Of a DNA stretch of 12,460 nt, positions 1 to 6,711 are shown piece by piece. The notes under the pieces are model-generated. The model was not told the origin of the DNA. It saw only the letters and a list, made by a program, of their open reading frames with translations, and searched no databases. A program made the translations under genes and the position numbers. The stretch is from Candidatus Zhuqueibacterota bacterium 4572_119. Its GTDB lineage: Bacteria; Zhuqueibacterota; Zhuqueibacteria; Thermofontimicrobiales; Thermofontimicrobiaceae. Each line of letters begins with the position of its first letter. The stretch's first letter is position 1. The stretch lies in contig NBLI01000143.1 in NCBI GenBank assembly GCA_002084535.1, positions 1 through 12,460 on the forward strand. The letters run 5' to 3'.

Positions 1-2
1 AG

Positions 3-605
3 GGGCAAATTGGTTATCTGCATTTACCGGACACTTACCTTGGATCAGCCAGAGAATTTCCCAAATATTTCTATACGCAAAGAAATAAAAAGGGAATTAT
101 CGTAGATGGTCGTTTCAACGGCGGCGGTTTGGATCCTGATATTTTCCTGCAGCGGCTGGATAAAAAAGTGCTGTCTTTCTGGACACGGCGTCATTCATTT
201 GACCAGACAACACCGGCAGTGATTACCCGCGCGCATACCGTTTGTATTACAAACAAACAGGCTGGCTCTGGCGGAGACATGCTGCCCATGGAATTTCAAA
301 TGAAAAAAATGGGACCGGTAATCGGTACGAGAACCTGGGGTGGATTGGTTGGTGTGTCCATGTTTTATAATCTGATCGATGGCGGTGGATTGTCAGCGCC
401 GGATTATCGAATATACGATACAAATGGAAAATGGATCGTGGAAAATACCGGAGTTACACCGGACATTATTGTGGATCTTGATCCGGTGGAAATGTCTAAA
501 GGTTATGACGCCCAATTAGAAACAGCTATTAATGAATTGAAGAAAAAGATCGAGCAAGATCCACGACCAATGCCGAAACATGAAGCGTTTCCGGTGGATA
601 AATAG
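3..605 (+). CDS. Tricorn-like S41 family serine protease, C-terminal part
   Basis: Partial gene running in from the left edge; 200 residues are visible in an open frame from base 3, so the true start lies outside the window. The visible part is the C-terminal catalytic domain of a tricorn-type S41 peptidase, a family that cleaves peptides into small fragments; bacterial members are often exported. It shows the opening GYLHLPD strand, an IIVDGRFNGGG segment, then the nucleophile motif QAGSGGD with Ser at visible residue 89, followed by GTRTWGGLVG and WIVENTGVTPD. The Glu of IVEN is 58 residues after the Ser, the same spacing as Ser965 to Glu1023 of Thermoplasma tricorn protease (spacing recalled from the family). 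The His of the catalytic site and any PDZ or propeller domains would be upstream, out of view. The end is natural (VDK, TAG), with a hairpin plus T run 36 bp downstream. Confidence 0.88.
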   Translation, partial: GQIGYLHLPDTYLGSAREFPKYFYTQRNKKGIIVDGRFNGGGLDPDIFLQRLDKKVLSFWTRRHSFDQTTPAVITRAHTVCITNKQAGSGGDMLPMEFQMKKMGPVIGTRTWGGLVGVSMFYNLIDGGGLSAPDYRIYDTNGKWIVENTGVTPDIIVDLDPVEMSKGYDAQLETAINELKKKIEQDPRPMPKHEAFPVDK

Positions 606-627
606 TATTGCGTTATTCAAATCATTT

Positions 628-734
628 AACATCCCCCTAAGTCCCCCTTCAAAGGGGGACTTTTTAGAATTCCCTCACATCAAAGGGGGATTCTCCAGAA
701 TTTCCCCACTTTGAAGGGGGGTAGGGGGGATGTT
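628..734. repeat. C/G-rich palindromic intergenic repeat element
   Basis: A roughly 107-bp imperfect inverted repeat. The left arm begins AACATCCCCCTAAGTCCCCC and continues TTCAAAG; the right arm (709-734) is CTTTGAAGGGGGG then TAGGGGGGATGTT, its near reverse complement. Inside the arms is another CAAAGGGGGATTCT segment. The layout resembles the short C-rich palindromic repeats scattered between genes in many FCB bacteria and cyanobacteria; that comparison is from memory. It stands out because the surrounding intergenic DNA is AT-rich. Confidence 0.7.
641..665 (+). terminator. Rho-independent terminator of the S41 protease gene
   Basis: GTCCCCCTT pairs with AAGGGGGAC (641-649 with 652-660), immediately followed by TTTTT (661-665), 36 bp after the protease stop codon. 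It lies inside the larger palindromic repeat, so the repeat probably supplies the terminator. Confidence 0.6.
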
Positions 735-762
735 ATAATTGAAAAAAAAGACGCGTAAATAA

Positions 763-1248
763 CAAATTCTCAAACAAATCTCAAACAAACCAGGTTTCTC
801 AAACAAACCAGGTTTCTCAAACAAACCAGGTTTCTCAAACAAACCAGGTTTCTCAAACAAACCAGGTTTCTCAAACAATAAAGGGATTGAAATCACACTG
901 GCAATTACACTTCGGGAATCAAATGAACTCATCGGTGCTATTGGTATTTCCCACATCAATGAAGATCTTGAAAAAGCCAGCATCGGTTATTGGATTGGCA
1001 AACAATATTGGAATTGTGGTTACTGCACCGAAGCGGTGAAAGCTGTTTTGAAATACTGTTTTGAAGAGCTGAAGCTGAACCGCGTTTCCGCGCACCACTT
1101 TGCCAATAACCCGGCTTCAGGAAAAGTGATGGAAAAAGCGGGTATGAAAAAAGAGGGCGTCCTCCGGCAGAATGAGAAAAAATGGGGGGAATATGTTGAT
1201 ACGCCGATTTATGGGATTTTGAAAAATGAGTTTAATTCCAAAGTTTAA
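763..1248 (+). pseudogene. GNAT acetyltransferase (RimJ/RimL type), N-terminus lost and replaced by tandem repeat
   Basis: From about 883 the frame encodes the C-terminal two thirds of a GNAT N-acetyltransferase of the RimJ/RimL/YdaF kind, acetyl-CoA enzymes that modify protein N-termini or small amines. Recognisable pieces are LRESNELIGAIGIS, the acetyl-CoA-binding turn IGYWIGKQYWNCGYCTEA, LNRVSAHHFANNPASGKVM and GMKKEGVLRQNEKKWGEYVD, ending YGILKNEF. The usual first 60 or so residues are absent. Reading upstream in frame gives only five SNKPGF repeats, then KQI, then a TAA at 760-762. There is no ATG, GTG or TTG in frame between that stop and the GTG at 1036, which lies inside the conserved core. 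I read it as a gene whose 5' part was lost. The body shows no stops, so the loss may be recent. Confidence 0.8.
768..878. repeat. Tandem array of an 18-bp unit, five full copies
   Basis: Five identical head-to-tail copies of TCTCAAACAAACCAGGTT occupy 779-868. A partial copy (TCTCAAACAAA, 768-778) precedes them and another (TCTCAAACAA, 869-878) follows. Each unit junction contains the 11-bp palindrome AAACCAGGTTT, so the array is also five evenly spaced palindromes. Eighteen bases is six codons, and the array stays in frame with the GNAT remnant downstream, reading Ser-Asn-Lys-Pro-Gly-Phe five times. Perfect identity between copies suggests recent expansion. Confidence 0.95.
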
Positions 1249-1433
1249 TATATAGATTATGTCTTCAGGTGTTGAACAACCAATGCTACGGTCAAGACAA
1301 TTTAGAATTTTCCAATCGTAAATCAGAATTAATTTTGTATCACAGTTTTGACATTCATTAACATTTGGGAAAGATAAAGAATTTGCAGGACATTCACATT
1401 TAACTAAAAATTGAATTAGTGCGAGGAAACTTT

Positions 1434-1526
1434 CTATACCCAATTTTCTACACGTAATCCTTCAACGCGTTCATATTCTTTTATATTTGCGGTTAATACA
1501 ATCATATTCAATGCCTGGAATTCTTT
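1434..1526 (-). pseudogene. VapC/PIN-domain toxin remnant (last 30 codons)
   Basis: On the - strand, after an in-frame TAA at 1527-1529, comes a short stretch reading KEFQALNMIVLTANIKEYER and then VEGLRVENWV with a TAG stop. This closely resembles the C-terminal end of VapC-type PIN ribonuclease toxins, where the last strand (VT.N..EF.RV.GL.VENW) carries the final conserved residues. The other three quarters of the protein, including the acidic active site, is missing, and there is no start codon or adjacent VapB. It lies just downstream of the intact toxin-antitoxin pair, suggesting successive toxin-system insertions and decay here. Identification rests on a short but characteristic match. 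Confidence 0.6.
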
Positions 1527-1544
1527 TTACGAATAGAAGCTATT

Positions 1545-1847
1545 CTATTCTTCAATTTTTAGTTCGTCAATTCTCAAACGCCTGTGACCTTCAAAAACTG
1601 TTAAAATTTCGATTTTATCTTTTTTAATCCGGTACTCAATCCGATACTTTTTTACAATAATTTCTCTAATATTTGGATTTGAATTCTCTTGAACGATCCT
1701 TCCAATTTTGGGATTCTGTGAAATTGATTCACCATGTTCAATTAAAAAATTAATGAATGTCTCAGCTCTCCTGGGACTATCAGTTCCTATAAATTCTTCA
1801 ATTTCACTTAATTTTTCCAGCGCCTCTCTCGTCCAAAGTACTGTCAT
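1545..1847 (-). CDS. RelE/ParE-family type II toxin
   Basis: A 100-residue basic protein with the RelE/ParE fold pattern: an N-terminal strand (MTVLWTREALEKL), two helices (SEIEEFIGTDSPRRAETFINFLIEHGESI), the NPKIGRIV turn, then REIIVKKYRIEYRIKKDKIEILTVFEGHRRL, the hallmark C-terminal strands. Members either cleave mRNA on the ribosome (RelE) or poison gyrase (ParE); the sequence does not settle which, though the tail looks ParE-like. The ATG (1845-1847) overlaps the antitoxin stop by 4 bp (ATGA), and AAGGAA lies about 8 bp upstream inside the antitoxin gene, so the two are translationally coupled. Length is normal for the family and no defect is visible. Confidence 0.85.
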   Translation of the reverse strand: MTVLWTREALEKLSEIEEFIGTDSPRRAETFINFLIEHGESISQNPKIGRIVQENSNPNIREIIVKKYRIEYRIKKDKIEILTVFEGHRRLRIDELKIEE

Positions 1848-2137
1848 TTAGGATTCCTTACGGCTCTTCTCTCTTTTAATTCTTCTTTCAACTCTTTTGT
1901 ACTGTAAACTTTCCCTGATTCAACATCAGATAATCCCCTGTTCACTGAATTAAGAAACAATTTTTTATGTACGAGTTCGTCATATTCAGAAGGTGAAATT
2001 AGTACTCCTGCAGGTCTCCCATTCTGGGTAATTACTAAATGATGACCAGTATTCTGAATATTTTTGAACCATTTTGACAGACTTGTTTTAAATTCGCCGA
2101 TTGGAATAATGTCATTTGACACATTAAAATTATTCAT
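1844..2137 (-). CDS. Phd/YefM-family antitoxin
   Basis: A 97-residue protein with the Phd/YefM signature: the DNA-binding N-terminal domain reads DIIPIGEFKTSLSKWFKNIQ, then HHLVITQNGRPAGVLISPSE and YDEL, followed by a charged C-terminal tail (ESGKVYSTKELKEELKERR) of the kind that wraps the toxin. It should neutralise the RelE/ParE toxin encoded immediately downstream and repress the operon. The start is fixed by GGAG (2145-2148 on the + strand, read as minus) 7 bp before the ATG. The gene sits directly behind a promoter and inverted repeat, and the 4-bp overlap with the toxin is the standard antitoxin-first order. Confidence 0.88.
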   Translation of the reverse strand: MNNFNVSNDIIPIGEFKTSLSKWFKNIQNTGHHLVITQNGRPAGVLISPSEYDELVHKKLFLNSVNRGLSDVESGKVYSTKELKEELKERRAVRNPK

Positions 2138-2148
2138 GTTTTTGCTCC

Positions 2149-2178
2149 ATATTTAAACCTTTATTTAGGTCTAAATAT
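2149..2178 (-). promoter_or_regulatory. Candidate antitoxin operator (inverted repeat)
   Basis: ATATTTAAACC (2149-2159) and GGTCTAAATAT (2168-2178) form an 11-bp inverted repeat with one mismatch and an 8-bp spacer. It lies between the antitoxin ribosome binding site and its -35 box, overlapping the -10 box, where autorepression by a Phd/YefM antitoxin would be expected. Confidence 0.6.
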
Positions 2179-2202
2179 AACATTCGATTTCGTATTTTTC
2201 AA
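2174..2202 (-). promoter_or_regulatory. Promoter of the toxin-antitoxin operon
   Basis: Read on the - strand: TTGAAA (2197-2202), 17 bp, TATATT (2174-2179). Spacing is ideal for a housekeeping sigma factor, and the start would fall about 30 bp before the antitoxin ATG, within the inverted-repeat operator. Confidence 0.6.
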
Positions 2203-2602
2203 GCAATTTATTAGTAATCGTATGCTATCCTGGTATAACTGGGTCTGGTAATCAAAATTGTAACGCCAAGTATTCAAGATGTCGCGCACTTGAAATTGTA
2301 ATTGTTGATACTATCAATGAGTCCATTCTAAAAACCAGGTATTTTAAGATTTTTCATAAATTATGGTGCTATAACTTCAATATAAACAGTTTTTGTATTG
2401 ATTGGAAAATACCTAATTTTTACCTTTTTCGAGTTGACTCATCTATGAAATCAATAAATATAATTGTTGCTGGCACAATTTATTAGTTAGTTGAAGTGTA
2501 CGACATCTCTCTCAGCCATCTGTATCTGAGGTATTGCTAAAAATTGCACAAATATCTTGTTTACTTTTATTAAATTATTTTTGCTCCTCTCTACATTTTT
2601 CC
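2203..2602. other. AT-rich intergenic stretch, no gene seen
   Basis: About 400 bp between the divergent toxin-antitoxin operon and the oligopeptidase promoter. No open frame with a plausible start or family resemblance is visible on either strand. The only structure I can point to is a 13-bp perfect palindrome, TTGATACTATCAA, at 2305-2317, which is far from either promoter. Confidence 0.5.
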
Positions 2603-2631
2603 TTGCTTTAATAAATTGGTTTCTTTATAAT
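2603..2631 (+). promoter_or_regulatory. Promoter of the oligopeptidase B gene
   Basis: TTGCTT (2603-2608), 17 bp, TATAAT (2626-2631). This is a near-consensus housekeeping promoter, giving a leader of roughly 65 bases before the ATG at 2704. Confidence 0.6.
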
Positions 2632-2657
2632 GTAAAACTCAACATTGTAACATTTAT

Positions 2658-2670
2658 TTTGTTGAACAAA
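2658..2670. promoter_or_regulatory. Perfect 13-bp palindrome in the leader, possible operator
   Basis: TTTGTTGAACAAA is a perfect palindrome around a central G, about 27 bp downstream of the predicted -10 box and 33 bp before the start codon. The position fits a repressor site. No regulator for it is identifiable in the window. Confidence 0.3.
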
Positions 2671-2703
2671 TCATATTAATTTACAGAATTTTTGGAGGAG
2701 AAA

Positions 2704-4548
2704 ATGAAAAGGAAAAATCAAGTTCAGGGTTTGGGGAATTTGCTTCTTTTTGTTATTTTCATTTTTTTAACTATTGCCGGCTGTGAAAAACAGAAAAAAC
2801 CGTGGGAGGGTGTCATGCCGCCGAAAGCGGAAAAAATCGCAAAAGAATTAACCATTCACAATGATACAAGAATTGACAATTATTTTTGGCTCAACCAACG
2901 AGAGAATCCGAAAGTCATTAAATACCTTGAGGATGAAAATGATTATCTCAAAAAAGTGATGGGACATACTGAAAAATTTCAGGATTTGCTATTTGATGAA
3001 ATCGTTAGCAGGATAAAACAAACAGACATTTCTGTTCCCTATAAACATAACGGGTACTATTACTATTCCCGTTATGAGGAGGGAAAGGAATATCCAATTT
3101 ACTGCCGGAAAAAAGGCGACCTGGAGGCAAATGAGGAAATTATGCTGAATGTGAATGACATTGCTGAAGGGCATGAATTCTGCCGGGTTAAATCCGCCAA
3201 GTATCTTGTGCTTGGTTCATACAGCACACTGTCAACTGAAATGAGAATTCTCGACGCCAACAATCCAAATGGGAAATTCAAAATATTTCAACCTCGCGAA
3301 AAAGACCATGAGTATTCGATTTCGCATTATGAGGATAAATTTTACATTGTTACCAACTGGAACGCGAAGAATTTCCGGCTGATGGAAACCAATGAATTTC
3401 AGACAAATAAAGAGAATTGGCAGGAAGTAATACCGCACCGTGATGATGTCTTATTACAGGATATTGAAATTTTTAAAGATTATCTTGTAGTCAGTGAACG
3501 GGCAAAAGGATTGAATCAGATTCGCGTGATCAATCAGGGTACAAAGGAAGAACATTATCTTGACTTTGGAGAAGCCGCGTATATGGCTTATGTTTCCACC
3601 AACCGCGAATTTGATACAGATGTACTTCGTTACGGCTATACTTCGATGACAACGCCAAATTCTACTTATGATTATAATATGACAAGCAAAGAAAAAACGT
3701 TGTTAAAACAGCAGGAAGTGCTTGGTGATTTTGATGTAAATAATTATCAATCCGAGAGGTTGTACGCCAAAGCAAGGGATGGGGTGGAGGTGCCAATTTC
3801 TATTGTTTACCGGAAAGGTTTTACCCGCAATGGAAAACATCCGTTGTTATTGTATGGTTACGGCTCTTATGGCTACAGCATGGAAGCGACTTTTAGTTCT
3901 GTGCGTTTGAGTCTGCTCGACCGTGGATTTGCTTACGCGATAGCGCACATTCGCGGTGGTCAGGAAATGGGCAGATGGTGGTATGAAGATGGTAAGCTTT
4001 TGAAAAAGAAAAATACTTTTACGGATTTTATTGATTGCGCGGAGTTTTTAATCGAGCAGGATTTAACAAATTCTGATAAACTTTTTGCCATGGGCGGAAG
4101 CGCCGGTGGTCTGCTGGTAGGTGCTGTTATGAATATGCGTCCTGATTTGTTCAAAGGCATTGTTGCCGGTGTTCCATGGGTGGATGTTGTTACCACTATG
4201 CTGGACGACAGCGTTCCGCTGACAACCAGCGAATATGATGAATGGGGAAATCCCAACGATAAAGAATATTATGATTATATGCTCTCCTATTCACCTTATG
4301 ACAACGTGGAAGAAAAGGATTATCCCGCACTTCTGGTAACAACAGGATTGCACGACTCGCAGGTTCAATATTGGGAACCAGCGAAATGGGTTGCTAAATT
4401 GAGAGATAAAAAAACCGACGATAATCTACTTATTTTACACACAAATATGAAAGCCGGACATGGCGGTAAATCAGGTCGGTTTGAGAGGTACCGTGAAACA
4501 GCATTGGAGTACGCGTTTATGCTGGATCAATTGGGGATTAATAAATAA
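2704..4548 (+). CDS. ptrB: Oligopeptidase B (S9A prolyl oligopeptidase family) lipoprotein, with a shortened propeller
   Basis: A 614-residue serine peptidase that should cleave short peptides after Lys or Arg. The ATG at 2704 is chosen over an in-frame TTG at 2692 because GGAGG (2694-2698) lies 5 bp before the ATG and would be inside the longer version. A lipoprotein signal (LLLFVIFIFLTIAGC) puts the lipidated Cys at residue 27, so it is membrane-anchored outside the cytoplasm, unlike the cytosolic E. coli enzyme. The N-terminal HNDTRIDNYFWLNQRENP block is followed by the beta-propeller and the alpha/beta hydrolase domain: YGYGSYGYS, GGSAGG with Ser466, LHDSQVQYWEP with Asp551, and AGHGGKSG with His586. 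Acidic Glu510 and Asp512 (SEYDEWG) match the basic-P1 pocket positions of the family. Compared with remembered E. coli PtrB, about 100 residues are missing at residue 160, where GHEFC runs straight into RVKSAKYLVLGS; the enzyme's gating propeller is therefore incomplete. It stands alone behind its own promoter. Confidence 0.9.
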   Translation: MKRKNQVQGLGNLLLFVIFIFLTIAGCEKQKKPWEGVMPPKAEKIAKELTIHNDTRIDNYFWLNQRENPKVIKYLEDENDYLKKVMGHTEKFQDLLFDEIVSRIKQTDISVPYKHNGYYYYSRYEEGKEYPIYCRKKGDLEANEEIMLNVNDIAEGHEFCRVKSAKYLVLGSYSTLSTEMRILDANNPNGKFKIFQPREKDHEYSISHYEDKFYIVTNWNAKNFRLMETNEFQTNKENWQEVIPHRDDVLLQDIEIFKDYLVVSERAKGLNQIRVINQGTKEEHYLDFGEAAYMAYVSTNREFDTDVLRYGYTSMTTPNSTYDYNMTSKEKTLLKQQEVLGDFDVNNYQSERLYAKARDGVEVPISIVYRKGFTRNGKHPLLLYGYGSYGYSMEATFSSVRLSLLDRGFAYAIAHIRGGQEMGRWWYEDGKLLKKKNTFTDFIDCAEFLIEQDLTNSDKLFAMGGSAGGLLVGAVMNMRPDLFKGIVAGVPWVDVVTTMLDDSVPLTTSEYDEWGNPNDKEYYDYMLSYSPYDNVEEKDYPALLVTTGLHDSQVQYWEPAKWVAKLRDKKTDDNLLILHTNMKAGHGGKSGRFERYRETALEYAFMLDQLGINK

Positions 4549-4782
4549 TATTTTAAATAAAAGTATAGAGTAGGCGCCTCGTCTGCGAGTTCTAAAGGCA
4601 TTGCGCCTGTAATTGTGCGGAGTTTTATCTTCGAACTTTGCAGGCATCCCATCTCCGGGAGTAGAAAGTACTTCGTTGTAAGTAACGTAGGCACTTGGCT
4701 TGTGAGAATGACGGCTCTTTATTAAAAAAATAATAAAAAATGCAGCCGGGGCAGTTGCTCTACGATTTATGAGGTTGTAAAT
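4549..4782. other. Intergenic stretch with GC-richer, hairpin-prone sequence
   Basis: No gene is visible. The first 170 bp are more GC-rich than the other gaps and contain small self-complementary pieces: the palindrome AGGCGCCT (4573-4580), CTCGTCTGCGAG just after it, AGGCATTGCGCCT further on, and TCCCATCTCCGGGA near 4648. On the - strand it contains CGTCATTCTCACAAGCC, a style of sequence found in dispersed intergenic repeats. It could be a repeat element or the symporter gene's leader. A weak promoter candidate is TTGGCT (4695-4700), 17 bp, TTTATT (4718-4723). Confidence 0.3.
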
Positions 4783-6423
4783 ATGAAACTATCTTCACTG
4801 GATTGGTCAATAATTATTGGCTATCTTGTTTTTTCTTTTGGATTAGCCGCGTTGTATGTTCGCCGCGCAAGTAAAGGGATGGCGGAATTTTTCGTGTCAG
4901 GTAGGTCACTACCATGGTGGCTGCTTGGCACTTCAATGGTTGCCACGACGTTCAGTACGGACACACCAAATTTGGTGACTAATTTGGTGCGTGATAATGG
5001 TGTGGCTGGCAATTGGGTTTGGTGGGCGTTCCTGGTGACCGGCATGATGACAGTGTTTTTTTATGCTCGTCTCTGGCGTCGATCAAAAGTGCTCACAGAC
5101 CTGGAGTTTTACGAAATTCGTTATTCCGGAAAATCAGCAGCAGTTGTGCGGGGATTTCGCGCGATTTATCTGGGATTCTTTTTTAATATTGTGATCATGG
5201 CTTCGGTGACCCTTGCTGCCGCTAAAATTGCAAATATCCTGTTCGGCTGGTCACGGATAGAAACTGTTTTATTCTGCTCGGTCATTGTGGTAAGTTTTTC
5301 TGTGATGTCCGGTCTCTGGGGAGTAGTCGTGACTGATTTGGTGCAGTTCATCATGGCAATGGTTGGCGCGGTCGCTGCTGCTTATTATGGATTGAATCAT
5401 GAGGCTGTTGGTGGATTGAGCGGATTGGTTTCCAAACTTGATCCTGGCACATTGAACCTGCTGCCTGATTTTGGAAACTGGGAGTTAACTTTGTCGATTC
5501 TAATTATTCCCTTAACAATTCAATGGTGGTCAGTATGGTACCCGGGCGCGGAACCGGGCGGTGGAAGCTACATCGCCCAGCGCATGTTAGCGGCAAAAGA
5601 TGAGAAACATTCCATGGCAGCAACTTTGTGGTTTAATGTTGCTCATTACGGACTGCGACCCTGGCCCTGGATTTTGGTGGCATTAGCTTCAATTTTAGTT
5701 TATCCCAGCCTGGCGGATATTCAATCAGCATTCCCGCATGTGAGCCAGGATTTGATTGGAAATGATATTGCTTATCCGGCGATGCTGAAATTTTTGCCAT
5801 CAGGTCTTTTGGGAGTAATGGTTGCTTCTTTAATGGCTGCTTATATTTCTACGATGGATACACACCTAAATTGGGGCGCTTCTTATTTAGTTCATGATTT
5901 GTACAAGCGTTTCATAAAACCTGTCGCGAGTGAAAAACATTATGTATTGGTTGCCAGAATCGTAACCGCTTTACTGATGGTACTTGCGGCACTGACTATG
6001 TTGTTTTTTATCGCTTTTGGATTTTTTATCATGAGAAAAGCAGGTGTGGATTTTCCGACACATCTTTCTTTGATCAGCAGTGTCAGTTTAACGACAATTG
6101 TTTGGTTGATCGTTACTTATGCTACTGAACCCACTGACAAAAAGGTGTTGGTCAAATTTTATAAATTGGTTCGACCATTTGGAAAGGGCTGGGATTTTAT
6201 TAGAAAAGAAACCGGGCTTGAACCGTCATCTGACAGCATAGCCCACGCGTTTCTTGGCTGGATGTTTGGTATCATGCTTGTTTATTCCGCTTTGTTCGGG
6301 ACTGGCAGTTTTCTGTATGGAAAGATAGCCAATGGAATTTTTTGTTTGATTCCATTTTTGATTAGTACGGCTGGATTGGTTTGGCTGCTGCCGAAGTTTT
6401 TTAAGGGTGGGGTTGATAAATAG
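4783..6423 (+). CDS. Sodium:solute symporter (SSS family), apparently missing one internal segment
   Basis: A 546-residue inner-membrane protein of the sodium:solute symporter family (COG0591), which uses the sodium gradient to import a sugar, amino acid, or similar solute; the substrate is not readable. The start is supported by GAGG (4771-4774) 8 bp upstream. The first helix is WSIIIGYLVFSFGLAALYV (8-26), then the family blocks FFVSGRSLPWWLLGTSMVA, TFSTDTPNLVT, NWVWWAFLVTGMMTVF and LTDLEFYEIRYSGK, the loop WYPGAEPGGGSYIAQRMLA, and the sodium-site helix SLMAAYISTMDTHLNWG (about 349-365). After VARIVTALLMVLAAL (to about residue 402) the sequence jumps to LFFIAFGFFIMRKAGVDF. Relatives I remember have some 45-50 residues here, including an IGAGTG-LRWFWWRINAW-SEI helix and loop, so one membrane crossing seems lost in frame. 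That would disturb C-terminal topology. Single gene; no obvious operon partner. Confidence 0.85.
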   Translation: MKLSSLDWSIIIGYLVFSFGLAALYVRRASKGMAEFFVSGRSLPWWLLGTSMVATTFSTDTPNLVTNLVRDNGVAGNWVWWAFLVTGMMTVFFYARLWRRSKVLTDLEFYEIRYSGKSAAVVRGFRAIYLGFFFNIVIMASVTLAAAKIANILFGWSRIETVLFCSVIVVSFSVMSGLWGVVVTDLVQFIMAMVGAVAAAYYGLNHEAVGGLSGLVSKLDPGTLNLLPDFGNWELTLSILIIPLTIQWWSVWYPGAEPGGGSYIAQRMLAAKDEKHSMAATLWFNVAHYGLRPWPWILVALASILVYPSLADIQSAFPHVSQDLIGNDIAYPAMLKFLPSGLLGVMVASLMAAYISTMDTHLNWGASYLVHDLYKRFIKPVASEKHYVLVARIVTALLMVLAALTMLFFIAFGFFIMRKAGVDFPTHLSLISSVSLTTIVWLIVTYATEPTDKKVLVKFYKLVRPFGKGWDFIRKETGLEPSSDSIAHAFLGWMFGIMLVYSALFGTGSFLYGKIANGIFCLIPFLISTAGLVWLLPKFFKGGVDK

Positions 6424-6610
6424 CAGTATGAGTCAGATGGAAAAGGCTTAATGACATTAATTTAAACAAATATATCGAATTTTTGATTAGGTGGCAATTT
6501 TAATTGTCAAATGCGAACTGTCAATTTTATAGAGAGTTGAGTGATTTTTTTCAAGAAAACCAAGACACTACTCTTGCTGAAGTTTAAAAAAAGCACATAG
6601 TTTTTAATGT

Positions 6611-6652
6611 AAAAAATAGCCCGGTAGCAAATGCCACTGGGCGGTTTATTTT
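6611..6652. terminator. Bidirectional terminator between convergent genes
   Basis: GCCCGGTAGC (6619-6628) and GCCACTGGGC (6633-6642) pair with one G-U pair and one mismatch around an AAAT loop. On the + strand the hairpin is followed by GGTTTATTTT; on the - strand by a run of six T (the A run at 6611-6616). It can end both the symporter transcript and the leftward esterase/lipoprotein transcript. Confidence 0.7.
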
Positions 6653-6711
6653 AAAGGAAGTAATAACCAATTAATTTATGCATGTGAGAATTTCAATAGA
6701 ATTTAGCTGTC

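Noticed and set aside
129..131. TTG start for the S41 protease at 129
   Set aside because: The open frame and conserved S41 sequence continue upstream to base 3, so this is an internal codon of a gene cut by the window edge.
779..868. CRISPR array
   Set aside because: The units are contiguous with no spacers and only 18 bp long; this is a plain tandem repeat.
675..983. Minus-strand open frame with LFEKPG repeats
   Set aside because: It is the antisense reading of the 18-bp array and the GNAT core; no ribosome binding site or family resemblance.
1117..1443. Minus-strand 108-codon frame with a CEC / CQNC cysteine pattern
   Set aside because: It would start at TTG without a clear ribosome binding site and overlaps the GNAT core by over 130 bp on the other strand. 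The cysteines are suggestive of zinc binding but not enough to call a gene.
2692..2703. TTG start for the oligopeptidase four codons upstream
   Set aside because: It lies within the ribosome binding site GGAGG that serves the ATG at 2704.
3960..4256. Minus-strand 98-codon frame inside the oligopeptidase gene
   Set aside because: Shadow of the conserved catalytic domain on the other strand.
6492..6509. Near-palindrome TGGCAATTTTAATTGTCA after the symporter
   Set aside because: AT-rich, one mismatch, no T run or nearby promoter; too weak to call a terminator or operator.
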